Position numbers and translations under genes: made by a program. From NCBI GenBank assembly GCA_050480705.1, contig JBJHAX010000007.1:16119-80118 (forward strand): a stretch of DNA of 64,000 nucleotides, read 5' to 3'. Within the stretch, counting starts at the first letter, position 1; each line of letters starts with the position of its first letter. The stretch comes from JBJHAX01 sp050480705. Lineage in GTDB: Bacteria > Actinomycetota > Nitriliruptoria > Nitriliruptorales > Nitriliruptoraceae. The notes under the pieces are model-generated. The model had not been told where the DNA came from and ran no database searches. It saw only the letters and a program-made list of their open reading frames with translations. Positions 23,455 through 31,194 of this stretch are shown piece by piece.

Positions 23455-24507
23455 TCAGGACGTCTGGGCGAGTTCCCGGCTGCGTACGACCCATCGGTCA
23501 CGCAGGCGTCGTGCTTCGCCGTTTGCGAGCACCTCGCGCGCACGGGCGATGCCTGCTTCGAGGTCGTCGACCGCGCCAGCGACATACAGCCCGGCGGCAG
23601 CATTGACTGCAACGATGTCGGCCTGCGGGCCCTGCTCTCCGCCGAGAATACGGTCGGCCAGGGCAACGTTCTCCTCGGGGCCGCCGCCGAGAAGGTCGCT
23701 GGGCTGGGCGCGGGGGATGCCGAGCGCAGCCGGATCGAGACCCTGCTCGTGGACACGGCCGTCGCGGACCTCCCACATCCTGCTCGGGCCGGTGGTCGTG
23801 ATCTCGTCGAGACCGTCCTCACCCCGAAACACCAGTGCACGTCGACGCCCGAGGCGTGCGAGTGCACCGGCCATCACGGGTGCGAGGCGTTCGTCGGCGA
23901 CGCCGACCGCCTGGTGCGGGGCGTCGGCCGGGTTGGACAACGGGCCGAGGATGTTGAACGTCGTCGGGATACCGAGTTGCTGGCGGATCGGGGCGACCAC
24001 ACGCATCGCGGGATGGAAGGTCCGCGCGAAGAGAAAGCCGATGCCGAGTTCCTCGATGCAACGAGCGACCGCCTCGGGTGGCAGTTCGATCGCGACCCCC
24101 CACGCCTCGAGCAGGTCTGCGCTGCCACAACGCCCCGACGCGGCCCGGTTGCCGTGCTTGGCGACCGGCAGCCCGCAGGCAGCCACCACCACGGCCGCGA
24201 TCGTCGAGATGTTGAACGTCCCCGCGCGATCGCCACCGGTCCCCACGATGTCGACGAGCTGATCCGCCAGCCGGGCGTCGACGTCGATCGGTTCCGCCGC
24301 GTCGACCATCGCACGCACGAATCCGGCGATCTCCTCGTCGGATTCGCCTTTGGCGCGCAGTCCGACGAGCAGCGCGGCGATGACGGGAGGCTCCGCGTCG
24401 CCGCGCATCACGGCGGTCATCACTTCGGCCGCGCGCGCCTCGGTGAGGTCCTCACCCGCGACCAGCGCCCCGAGCACCTGCGGCCATTCGATGGTGGCGT
24501 CGTCCAC
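23455..24507 (-). CDS. trpD: Anthranilate phosphoribosyltransferase
   Basis: 350 aa. It transfers phosphoribose from PRPP to anthranilate in tryptophan synthesis. Motifs are VDIVGTGGDRAGTFNIST (PRPP site), KHGNRAASGRCGSADLLEAWG, FLFARTFHPAMR and FNILGPLSNPA. The GTG at 24507 gives a normal length. It stands apart from other trp genes, as trpD commonly does in actinomycetes; the only other aromatic-pathway gene in the window is aroF. No leader peptide is evident upstream. Confidence 0.95.
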   Translation of the reverse strand: MDDATIEWPQVLGALVAGEDLTEARAAEVMTAVMRGDAEPPVIAALLVGLRAKGESDEEIAGFVRAMVDAAEPIDVDARLADQLVDIVGTGGDRAGTFNISTIAAVVVAACGLPVAKHGNRAASGRCGSADLLEAWGVAIELPPEAVARCIEELGIGFLFARTFHPAMRVVAPIRQQLGIPTTFNILGPLSNPADAPHQAVGVADERLAPVMAGALARLGRRRALVFRGEDGLDEITTTGPSRMWEVRDGRVHEQGLDPAALGIPRAQPSDLLGGGPEENVALADRILGGEQGPQADIVAVNAAAGLYVAGAVDDLEAGIARAREVLANGEARRLRDRWVVRSRELAQTS

Positions 24508-24610
24508 GTCGTGTCGTCCTCCTGCGCTGGGCCACCGTGGCCAATCCCCGGACAGCGCGAACCTGATGTCGATGCCCTCGACCTGTCACGAGCGGACAGG
24601 CAGGTGCGTT

Positions 24611-25054
24611 TCAGGGTTCGAGTCCGGCCGCCGCGCGCACCTGCGCACGCGTCGCCGCGGCATCTCCGTGCGGCGGCGCCGGCTCGACAGCGACCTCGGC
24701 GAGCCGCGCAATCAACTCGAAAGTGTCCACCGGCTTGAGCAGCATCGCATTGGCGCCGGCCCATGCCGTCAACCAGGCATCCTGGGGCCGGGAGGCCAGC
24801 ACGATCGACGGGATCGGCGTGCGCCCGTCGAGTTCGAAACGTTGACGCAGGTCGTAGAGCGCCGCGTATCCGCCGCGCGGATCGAGATCGCCGTCGACGA
24901 CCAGCACATCGAACTGCTCACCGTCGTCGACGACCAGACGCCTCAGGTGTGTGACATTGTCGACCTCGACGGCCTCGACGGCCTCGAGCAACCCCATCGC
25001 GGACACCACACGCGACCGTTCGGCCGCGTCCTCACCGACCACGAGCACCCGCAT
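24611..25054 (-). CDS. Stand-alone receiver-domain protein
   Basis: 147 aa from the ATG giving MRVLVVGEDAAERSRVV. The fold is CheY-like: the phospho-acceptor Asp is in VLVVDGDLD and the conserved Lys in MLLKPVDTFELIARL. Position 1 acidic residues are ED in GEDAAE. There is no output domain; the last 25 residues are Ala/Pro-rich. No sensor kinase is adjacent. Likely a signalling or scaffold receiver. Confidence 0.75.
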   Translation of the reverse strand: MRVLVVGEDAAERSRVVSAMGLLEAVEAVEVDNVTHLRRLVVDDGEQFDVLVVDGDLDPRGGYAALYDLRQRFELDGRTPIPSIVLASRPQDAWLTAWAGANAMLLKPVDTFELIARLAEVAVEPAPPHGDAAATRAQVRAAAGLEP

Positions 25055-25170
25055 CGCACATGCTCCCGACAACTGGTTGACGACGCGACACTACCCGCGC
25101 CGAGGCCGCGACGGTCACGCAGGCGCGTCGGGATGTGACGCCGGACCGTGTTCGGAAACCGGCGCACATC

Positions 25171-25176
25171 TATGGT
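25171..25176 (+). promoter_or_regulatory. Candidate -10 hexamer for the cysteine desulfurase
   Basis: TATGGT ends 6 nt before the ATG at 25183 and no Shine-Dalgarno sequence is present, consistent with a leaderless transcript. Confidence 0.4.
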
Positions 25177-25182
25177 GGTCGC

Positions 25183-26328
25183 ATGCCGACCGAGCTCTAC
25201 CTCGACTACGCATCCCGCTGGCCGCTGAGACCAGAGGCGAGGCAGGCGTGGAACGACGCGCAGGCGCTGGTCCTGGGCGACCCCGCGCGTGCTCACGGTC
25301 CGGGCAGGCGCGCCGAGCAGTTGCTGCACAGCGCTACCGAGACGACTGCCGCGGCGCTCGGTGCCGACGCGCGCGACGTCGTGTGGACCTCCGGCGGCAC
25401 CGAATCCGTGCACTCCGCGGTGCTGGGCACGGCACGGGCCGCCGTCCGCGCAGGGTCACCTCGGCGCCACCTGGTCGTCTCGGCCGTCGAGCACTCGAGC
25501 GTGCTGCGTGCGGCACAGCGATTGCGCGACGAGCACGGCTTCCGCCTCGACATCGTCGACGTCGACGGCGCGGGGCAGGTCGATCCCGAACGTGTCGCCG
25601 CCCTGGTCGACGGCGAGACCCTCGCAGTCCATCTCCAGCACGCCAACCACGAGATCGGCACGCTGCAGCCCACCCACGAGGTGTCGTCAATCGCACGACG
25701 CCACGGCGCGCTGCTGCACGTCGACGCCTGCCAGTCGGTCGGTCAGCTCGGCGTCACGCTCGAACAGCTCGGCGCCGACCTGCTGTCGGCTTCCTCGGCG
25801 AAATTCGGTGGCCCGGCCGGCGTCGGGCTCCTCGCGCTCGGTCCTGCAGCGCGCCTCGATCCTCTGTTCGAAGGTGACGAACAGCAGCGGCGCCGCCGCG
25901 CCGGCCAGCTCGACGTCGCGGCGGTCGCTGCCGCCGCTGTTGCACTCGAAATCGCGCGCAGCGAGATGCAGCAGGTGCATGCCCGGCGCGAAGTCACACG
26001 GCGACGGCTTCGTGAGGCGCTGGCCGACGTCGAGGACGTGCAGGTGCACGGGCCCCTCGCAGATGCCCATCCGGGCATCGTCGCCGTCAGCGCGTTGTAC
26101 GTCGACGGCGCCGGCCTGCTGAGTGAACTCGCACGCGCGGGCTACGCGGCGCATTCGGGTTCGTCGTGCGCCTCCGAATCGGGAGCCCCGTCCCACGTGC
26201 TCGTCGCCACAGGCGGGCTCACACACGGCCACGTGCGATTCTCGTTCGGTGGCGATCTCTCCTCCGAGGACGTCGACGACCTCGTCGCCGCCTACCGCGA
26301 GATCGTCAGCGGCCTCCGGCGCTCCTGA
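25183..26328 (+). CDS. iscS: Cysteine desulfurase (IscS/NifS family)
   Basis: 381 aa, PLP class V aminotransferase fold. It takes sulfur from L-cysteine as a persulfide. Evidence: N-terminal ELYLDYASRWPLRPEA (usual LDNAATTP replaced by LDYASRWPL), VWTSGGTESVHSAV, HLQHANHEIGTLQP, HVDACQSVGQ, the PLP lysine in LSASSAKFGGPAGVG, and the active cysteine loop HSGSSCASES. The SGSSC loop is the long, mobile IscS type. TusA and an A-type carrier lie within 3 kb, so it probably feeds tRNA thiolation and/or Fe-S assembly. Confidence 0.9.
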   Translation: MPTELYLDYASRWPLRPEARQAWNDAQALVLGDPARAHGPGRRAEQLLHSATETTAAALGADARDVVWTSGGTESVHSAVLGTARAAVRAGSPRRHLVVSAVEHSSVLRAAQRLRDEHGFRLDIVDVDGAGQVDPERVAALVDGETLAVHLQHANHEIGTLQPTHEVSSIARRHGALLHVDACQSVGQLGVTLEQLGADLLSASSAKFGGPAGVGLLALGPAARLDPLFEGDEQQRRRRAGQLDVAAVAAAAVALEIARSEMQQVHARREVTRRRLREALADVEDVQVHGPLADAHPGIVAVSALYVDGAGLLSELARAGYAAHSGSSCASESGAPSHVLVATGGLTHGHVRFSFGGDLSSEDVDDLVAAYREIVSGLRRS

Positions 26329-26523
26329 CCTTGCCGATACGCGAGGCGGCGCGACGTCGGGCACGGCGTAGCAGGGGTCATGGCGGTACCGTCAGATCAG
26401 CCGATCGTCGGCGTCGCTGTCCCGTTGGCGGGCGCACGCTCGCCTCGGTCAGTGCACGTGTCGGCGTTCGTGGTGGCCACCGGCCCGAAGCACGGACGCA
26501 GTCACCTTCGATGGGAGGCGGAC

Positions 26524-27702
26524 ATGTCCGGTGACGGCCGGGGCCGCTCGATCCTCGTTCCGGTGGCCAATCCCGCGTCGGTGCCGCCGCTGCTCGACTG
26601 TGCGGCACGTCTCGCGCGGCCCGATGGCGGGCAGCTGCACATCGTGACTGTGCTGAACACCTCGGCGCCCGCCGACGAGCACGCGTACGCCTGGCAGGGC
26701 CTTGCCGACGCGGAGGCGCTCAGCGACGAACTGGGCGTCAGCGTGCGAGGCCGGGTCGTGGAAGCTGACGATCCCGCGTCAGGCGTCCTCGATGCGGTCG
26801 CGACCGTCGACGCCTCGCTGGTGCTCATGGGATGGCGCGGCATAAGTTCGACGTCCGATGTGTTCGGGCGCCTCATCGACCACATCGTCGGGCGTTCGAC
26901 CGTTCCCCTTGCAATCTTGCGGCTTGGAACCGTCGCCTACCAGCGCGTGTTGCTTCCCATTTCCCCTGACCATCTTCTGCCCGGCGGCGGCAACGGTCTC
27001 GCACTCGCAACCGATCTCGCCGCGCGGTTGCGCGTGTCGCTGCGCGAACCGACGACCGTGCTGCGTACCGGGGAACGCGATGTGGAACTGCCCGACGACG
27101 TTGCTCGGCTCGGTGACCGGGTGCACCACGATCCTCGACGGACCCACCAGGCTGTCGAAGCGTTCGCACGGCCCGACCATCTCATCGTCGCCGCAGTCGC
27201 CCCCACCGTGTCCGGACTTCGTGGAGCGACAACCCATCTGGCGTGGGCCGCTCCGGATGCAACGCTGCTCGTCGCCGTCGATGTCGGCCCCAGCGGTGGT
27301 GATCCCGACGACCAGGATCTCGTGGAAGCAGTCGAGCAGGCCGGCAGGCCGGCGCCCGTGACGTCCGAAGGGTCTGGCACCAACGGTTCGGTGCGCATCG
27401 CGGTCACCGTGCGCCTGCCCGAGACCGGCGACGTGACCCCCGAGATGGTCGAACGCGTCCTTGGCGCGGCCGGCACGACCGACCACCTGATGGCCTGGTG
27501 GCCTGCAGAAGATCCGCGGCCGCACGTACGCATCACCGTGGCCGTGCGGGCGTCAGGCCCCAACAAGGCCATTGCCCGGGTCATGACCGCAGTTCACGAC
27601 GCGCCGCAACTCGAGGGTGCAGAGATCTCTTACGACGTCGAACACGACGCCGGCACGCCGGCCGCATCGCGCGCGTCAGGTGAGCGGGCCGTCCGCCGAT
27701 GA
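26524..27702 (+). CDS. Tandem universal-stress-protein-like protein
   Basis: 392 aa from ATG 26524, which has GGGAGG 5 nt upstream; the ATG at 26380 lacks one. Residues about 8-135 form a USP domain (ILVPVANPASVPPLLDCAARLARPDGGQLHIVTVLN, VLMGWRGISSTSDVFGRLIDHIVGRSTVPLAIL). A second, more diverged USP-like domain spans about 140-265, and a third alpha/beta region closes the protein. This resembles the soluble tail of APC-type transporters but here stands alone. Coupled to tusA by a 4-bp ATGA overlap. Gap 26329-26523 holds nothing recognisable. Confidence 0.7.
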   Translation: MSGDGRGRSILVPVANPASVPPLLDCAARLARPDGGQLHIVTVLNTSAPADEHAYAWQGLADAEALSDELGVSVRGRVVEADDPASGVLDAVATVDASLVLMGWRGISSTSDVFGRLIDHIVGRSTVPLAILRLGTVAYQRVLLPISPDHLLPGGGNGLALATDLAARLRVSLREPTTVLRTGERDVELPDDVARLGDRVHHDPRRTHQAVEAFARPDHLIVAAVAPTVSGLRGATTHLAWAAPDATLLVAVDVGPSGGDPDDQDLVEAVEQAGRPAPVTSEGSGTNGSVRIAVTVRLPETGDVTPEMVERVLGAAGTTDHLMAWWPAEDPRPHVRITVAVRASGPNKAIARVMTAVHDAPQLEGAEISYDVEHDAGTPAASRASGERAVRR

Positions 27703-27929
27703 CACCGATGCGACAGGTCGATGCAACTGGCCTGGCGTGCCCGTTGCCGGTGATCGAACTCGCAAAGGCAGTCGAGCAGATCGCAGTGGGCGACACGGTG
27801 GAGCTCGTCGCAACAGATCCGGCGTCGCACGTCGATGTTCCCGTGTGGTGCCGGATGCGTCGTCAGGCGCTGCAATCGGTCGACGAGCGCGACGGTGTGT
27901 GGCGATTCGTCATCGAACGCCGCGTCTGA
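27699..27929 (+). CDS. tusA: TusA-like sulfurtransferase / sulfur carrier
   Basis: 76 aa. It has the TusA/SirA/YeeD signature VDATGLACPLPVIELAKAVEQI with the active cysteine in CPLP, and the C-terminal strand WRFVIERR. It carries persulfide sulfur from a cysteine desulfurase to thiolation enzymes. The ATG overlaps the preceding stop by 4 bp; a second ATG at 27708 is possible. Located 1.4 kb downstream of iscS. Confidence 0.92.
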   Translation: MTPMRQVDATGLACPLPVIELAKAVEQIAVGDTVELVATDPASHVDVPVWCRMRRQALQSVDERDGVWRFVIERRV

Positions 27930-28017
27930 ACGTGCACGAGCACGACCGGGCGAGCTGGCGCAGCCAGCGGCCCCCACGCGTCGGGCGGTCTCGCAACGAC
28001 GTGTGTCAGGACGCGGG

Positions 28018-28413
28018 TCAGAAGGTGGCGCTGTCCCCGCATGCACACGACCCGCTCGAGTTCGGGTTCTCGATCGAGAATCCGGACGCTTCGAGGGATT
28101 CCTTCCAGTCGATCACCGCACCGTGGAGGTAGGGCGACGACATCTTGTCGACCCGCACACGGATTCCGTGGTGGACCTCTTCGACGTCACCGTCGAGTTC
28201 GCGGTCGTCGAAGAACAGCGCGTAGCGGAATCCTGCGCATCCACCAGCCTGGACGGCGACGCGCAGCGCCACGTCGTCGACGTCGGGCTGGTCCTCGAGG
28301 AAGCTGCGCACCTTTTCGGCGGCCTGCGACGTCAACTCGATTGCCGTGTCGGTCATTGCCGTGTCGGTCGAGGCGTCGTTCGTCGTTGTGCTGCTGACGG
28401 TGTCGGCACTCAC
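28018..28413 (-). CDS. erpA: A-type iron-sulfur cluster carrier (ErpA/IscA/HesB)
   Basis: 131 aa. HesB domain from IELTSQAAEKVRSFLEDQPDVDDVALRVAVQAGGCAGFRYALFF to the C-terminal CACG. The three Fe-S ligands are present: Cys in GGCAGF and the pair in SCACGDS. The GTG at 28413 has AGGAG 7 nt upstream, so the Thr/Ser/Asp-rich 19-residue extension before MTDTAIEL is probably real; the ATG at 28356 has no such site. Convergent with tusA. Confidence 0.92.
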   Translation of the reverse strand: MSADTVSSTTTNDASTDTAMTDTAIELTSQAAEKVRSFLEDQPDVDDVALRVAVQAGGCAGFRYALFFDDRELDGDVEEVHHGIRVRVDKMSSPYLHGAVIDWKESLEASGFSIENPNSSGSCACGDSATF

Positions 28414-28535
28414 GCGGCGGCTCCTGGTTGGGTGGTCGGTGCCGGCTCGTCGACGTCGGGCACCTGAACACGCCCAAGTGTACCGACCGACGACGATGCG
28501 GTGCCCACAACAGCGGCGGTCGATGACGCCCCGTC

Positions 28536-29624
28536 TCACTCCTCGCGCCAGGCTGCCGCCAGCCGTCGGGCCGCCGCTTCGACCTCCGCGGCGGGCTCGT
28601 CTCCCGGACCTTGCGGGGCAGCCGCTTCGACCATGTCCAGCTCGGGTGCGCCAGCACCGATCTGGCCGACGACTGCCGCACAGCGCACGGCACGGCGACG
28701 GCAACGTTCGAGGATCCCACCGACCACCTTGCCGGCCGTCGACGTGGCGTCGAGCCGTCCCTCACCAGTGACCACGAGATCCGCCGCATCGAGATCGCGG
28801 TCCAGGCCCGTGATCCGGGCGACCTCATCCATGCCAGGCACCAGGGATCCGCCGATGCCACAGGCCAGCCCGAAGCCGAGGCCGCCCGCCGCGCCACAGC
28901 CCGCGTCCTCGCGCAGCCGTCGTCCGTGCGCGAGCTGCTCCTCGGCGACGTCGGCGAACCTGTTCAGCGCCTGCGTCAGGATTTCGATCTCGTCGGCTCC
29001 TGCCCCCTTCTGGGGGCCGAAGAGTCGGGGCGCATCGAGCAGCGGCGTCGCGACGTCGCACAACAAGGTGACGTCGACCTCGGTGAAATCCTCGCACCAG
29101 GCACGCTCGATCCGCACGATGCGCGCGAGCTCACCGCCGCCAATCTTGACGCCGTCGCCGCCAGCGTCGAGCAGGCGCATTCCGAGGCCAGCGAGCGCTC
29201 CCGCGCCCGCGTCGATCGTCGCCGAACCGCCCAGTCCGACGATGACGTGCGACGCCCCATGCCGCCGCGCCTGGTCGACGAGCTGCCCGACCCCGTAGGT
29301 CGTCGAACGCATCGGGTCGCGCCGAGCACCGGGAAGCCGGACCAGGCCGCAGGCCTGCGCGCTCTCGATGATCGCTGTCGTCTCGCCGAGCAACACGAAC
29401 TGTGCGTCGACGGGATGTCCGAGCGGGCCGGCGACCTCGACCTCCACGCGAAGGCTGCGGCGGGGGTCGACGACATCGAGCAGGCCCTCCCCGCCATCTG
29501 ACATCGCATGGAGGACCACGTCGTCGCCTGTGCGTGCGGCCGACCATCCGGCAGCGATTGCAGCGGCCGCCTCAGACGCGGTGAGTGAACCACCGAAACT
29601 GTCGGGCGCGACGACGACACGCAC
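28536..29624 (-). CDS. glxK: Glycerate 2-kinase (GarK/GlxK family)
   Basis: 362 aa. It phosphorylates D-glycerate. Motifs are VVVAPDSFGGSLTASEAAAAIAAGW, MSDGGEGLLDVV, GLGGSATIDAGAGALAGLG, GAAGGLGFGLA and LVVTGEGRLDATSTAGK. The GTG at 29624 has GGAGG 7 nt upstream; the longer frame to 29699 has none. The gap to erpA is 122 bp. Divergent from nadA. Confidence 0.92.
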   Translation of the reverse strand: MRVVVAPDSFGGSLTASEAAAAIAAGWSAARTGDDVVLHAMSDGGEGLLDVVDPRRSLRVEVEVAGPLGHPVDAQFVLLGETTAIIESAQACGLVRLPGARRDPMRSTTYGVGQLVDQARRHGASHVIVGLGGSATIDAGAGALAGLGMRLLDAGGDGVKIGGGELARIVRIERAWCEDFTEVDVTLLCDVATPLLDAPRLFGPQKGAGADEIEILTQALNRFADVAEEQLAHGRRLREDAGCGAAGGLGFGLACGIGGSLVPGMDEVARITGLDRDLDAADLVVTGEGRLDATSTAGKVVGGILERCRRRAVRCAAVVGQIGAGAPELDMVEAAAPQGPGDEPAAEVEAAARRLAAAWREE

Positions 29625-29780
29625 GTGGACCTCCGGGGCTCGTGCCGCTGTGGGAATCATGCGGCTGCTCGTCGGGCGACCACGTGACCGGCGCCGCAAC
29701 CCGGTCGGTGCGCCACCGGCGACCCTACACCCGCGCGGCCTCGACCTCTGCGCGCCTTCGTCCCGGAGGTCGGAAACTGC

Positions 29781-29786
29781 TACGCT
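29781..29786 (+). promoter_or_regulatory. Candidate -10 element for nadA
   Basis: TACGCT lies 44 nt before the nadA start, giving a leader of about 35-40 nt that contains the ribosome binding site. No -35 is convincing. Confidence 0.3.
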
Positions 29787-29830
29787 CCCCCCAGGTTCAG
29801 GTCAGAGTGACTAGAACCGGAGGGACGGCA

Positions 29831-31102
29831 GTGACTTCGCAGCCCACTGCGGCGCCGGCGCGCAACACGTCGGGTACGCCCACCATCCCACTCGATTCGC
29901 CACTGCTGCTGCTCGGACGCGGCGTCGACGAGGCGTCTGAGCGCGGTGTGATCTGTCCGGGCGACCTGCCCGCAGCCAGTGACACCGAGCTGGAGCAGCG
30001 CGCCGCAGCTGCCCGTGCCCGGCTCGGCGACAAGGTCCTCATTCTCGGCCACCACTACCAGCGCGACCAGGTCATCGCCTTCGCCGACGTGCGCGGCGAC
30101 TCGTACGAGCTGTCCCGTCGCGCCTCGCAGGCCGACGCGCCCTACATCGTGTTCTGCGGGGTGCATTTCATGGCGGAGTCCGCCTCGGTTCTCGGTCGCG
30201 ACGACCAGACGGTCATCCTGCCCGATCTCGCTGCAGGTTGTTCGATGGCCGATATGGCCGAGGAACGCCAGCTCGTCGACGCCTGGCGTCGCCTCGAACG
30301 CGCGGGGGTGGCCACCTCGACCGTGCCACTGACCTACATGAACTCCACCGCGGCGATCAAGGCCTTCTGCGGCGAGCACCACGGCGCCATCTGCACCTCG
30401 TCCAACGCTCCCCGCGCGATGCGTTGGGCCTTCGAGGAGGCCCTGGAGAACGTCGACACCGACGAGACGAAGGTGCTGTTCCTGCCCGATCAGCATCTTG
30501 GCCGCAACACCGCAGTCCTCGGGCTCGGCTTGGATCTCGACGCATGCGTCGTCTACGACCCATGGCAGCCCGACGGCGGCCTGACCGACGAAGAACTCGC
30601 CGCCGCACGGGTGATCCTGTGGAAGGGCCACTGCTCGGTGCACGCCCGCTTCCAGCCACAGATGGTCGACCGGATCCGCGACGAGCTTCCCGGCGTCGAG
30701 GTGCTCGCACATCCCGAGTGCCGCTACGAGGTCGTGACCCGCGCGGACCGCATCGGCTCGACCGGTCAGATCATCCGCTGGGTGCGCGAAGCCCCTGCCG
30801 GCGCTGTGATCGCCATCGCCACCGAACTCAACCTGGTGCGCCGACTCGACGCCGAGCATCCAGACAAGAGGATCGTCTTCCTCGACGACACCGTGTGCTT
30901 CTGCGCGACGATGAACCGCATCGACCTTCCCCATCTCGTCTGGGTCCTCGAGGCGCTCGTCGACGGCGACGTGGCCAATGAGGTCCGCGTCGACGAACGC
31001 ACACGCCACTTCGCACGCGTCGCACTGCAGCGGATGCTCGATCTGCCAGGCGACGACGTCTCGCTGGCGCAGGCATCGACGAAGCCCAGCGCCGTCGGAT
31101 AG
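29831..31102 (+). CDS. nadA: Quinolinate synthase
   Basis: 423 aa. It condenses iminoaspartate with dihydroxyacetone phosphate to quinolinate, using a [4Fe-4S] cluster, in de novo NAD synthesis. Motifs are ILGHHYQRDQVIAFADVRGDSYELSR, FCGVHFMAESASVL, ILPDLAAGCSMADMA, YMNSTAAIKAFCG, FLPDQHLGRNTA, KGHCSVHARF, AHPECRYEV and DDTVCFCATMN; the cluster cysteines are retained. The GTG at 29831 has GGAGGG upstream. nadB and nadC are not in the window. Confidence 0.95.
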   Translation: MTSQPTAAPARNTSGTPTIPLDSPLLLLGRGVDEASERGVICPGDLPAASDTELEQRAAAARARLGDKVLILGHHYQRDQVIAFADVRGDSYELSRRASQADAPYIVFCGVHFMAESASVLGRDDQTVILPDLAAGCSMADMAEERQLVDAWRRLERAGVATSTVPLTYMNSTAAIKAFCGEHHGAICTSSNAPRAMRWAFEEALENVDTDETKVLFLPDQHLGRNTAVLGLGLDLDACVVYDPWQPDGGLTDEELAAARVILWKGHCSVHARFQPQMVDRIRDELPGVEVLAHPECRYEVVTRADRIGSTGQIIRWVREAPAGAVIAIATELNLVRRLDAEHPDKRIVFLDDTVCFCATMNRIDLPHLVWVLEALVDGDVANEVRVDERTRHFARVALQRMLDLPGDDVSLAQASTKPSAVG

Positions 31103-31194
31103 CGTCACACAACACGCATACGGATGCCGCGATCGCGGCGCGAACGTTTGCAGCGCAGCTTGCGGCGCATGTCGTCGATCAGGAGCGAGTCGCA

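Noticed and set aside
24614..24625. tRNA T-loop-like GGTTCGAGTCC
   Set aside because: It lies in the 3' end of the receiver gene; no acceptor, D or anticodon arm can be drawn around it.
29780..31108. 442-aa open frame on the minus strand across nadA
   Set aside because: It mirrors the nadA codons, has low-complexity His/Val/Gly composition and no domain; NadA motifs on the plus strand are unmistakable.
31126..31139. Palindrome GCCGCGATCGCGGC between nadA and sucB
   Set aside because: Simple GC-rich self-complementary sequence; no T tract and no consistent operator pattern, so not called as a terminator or operator.
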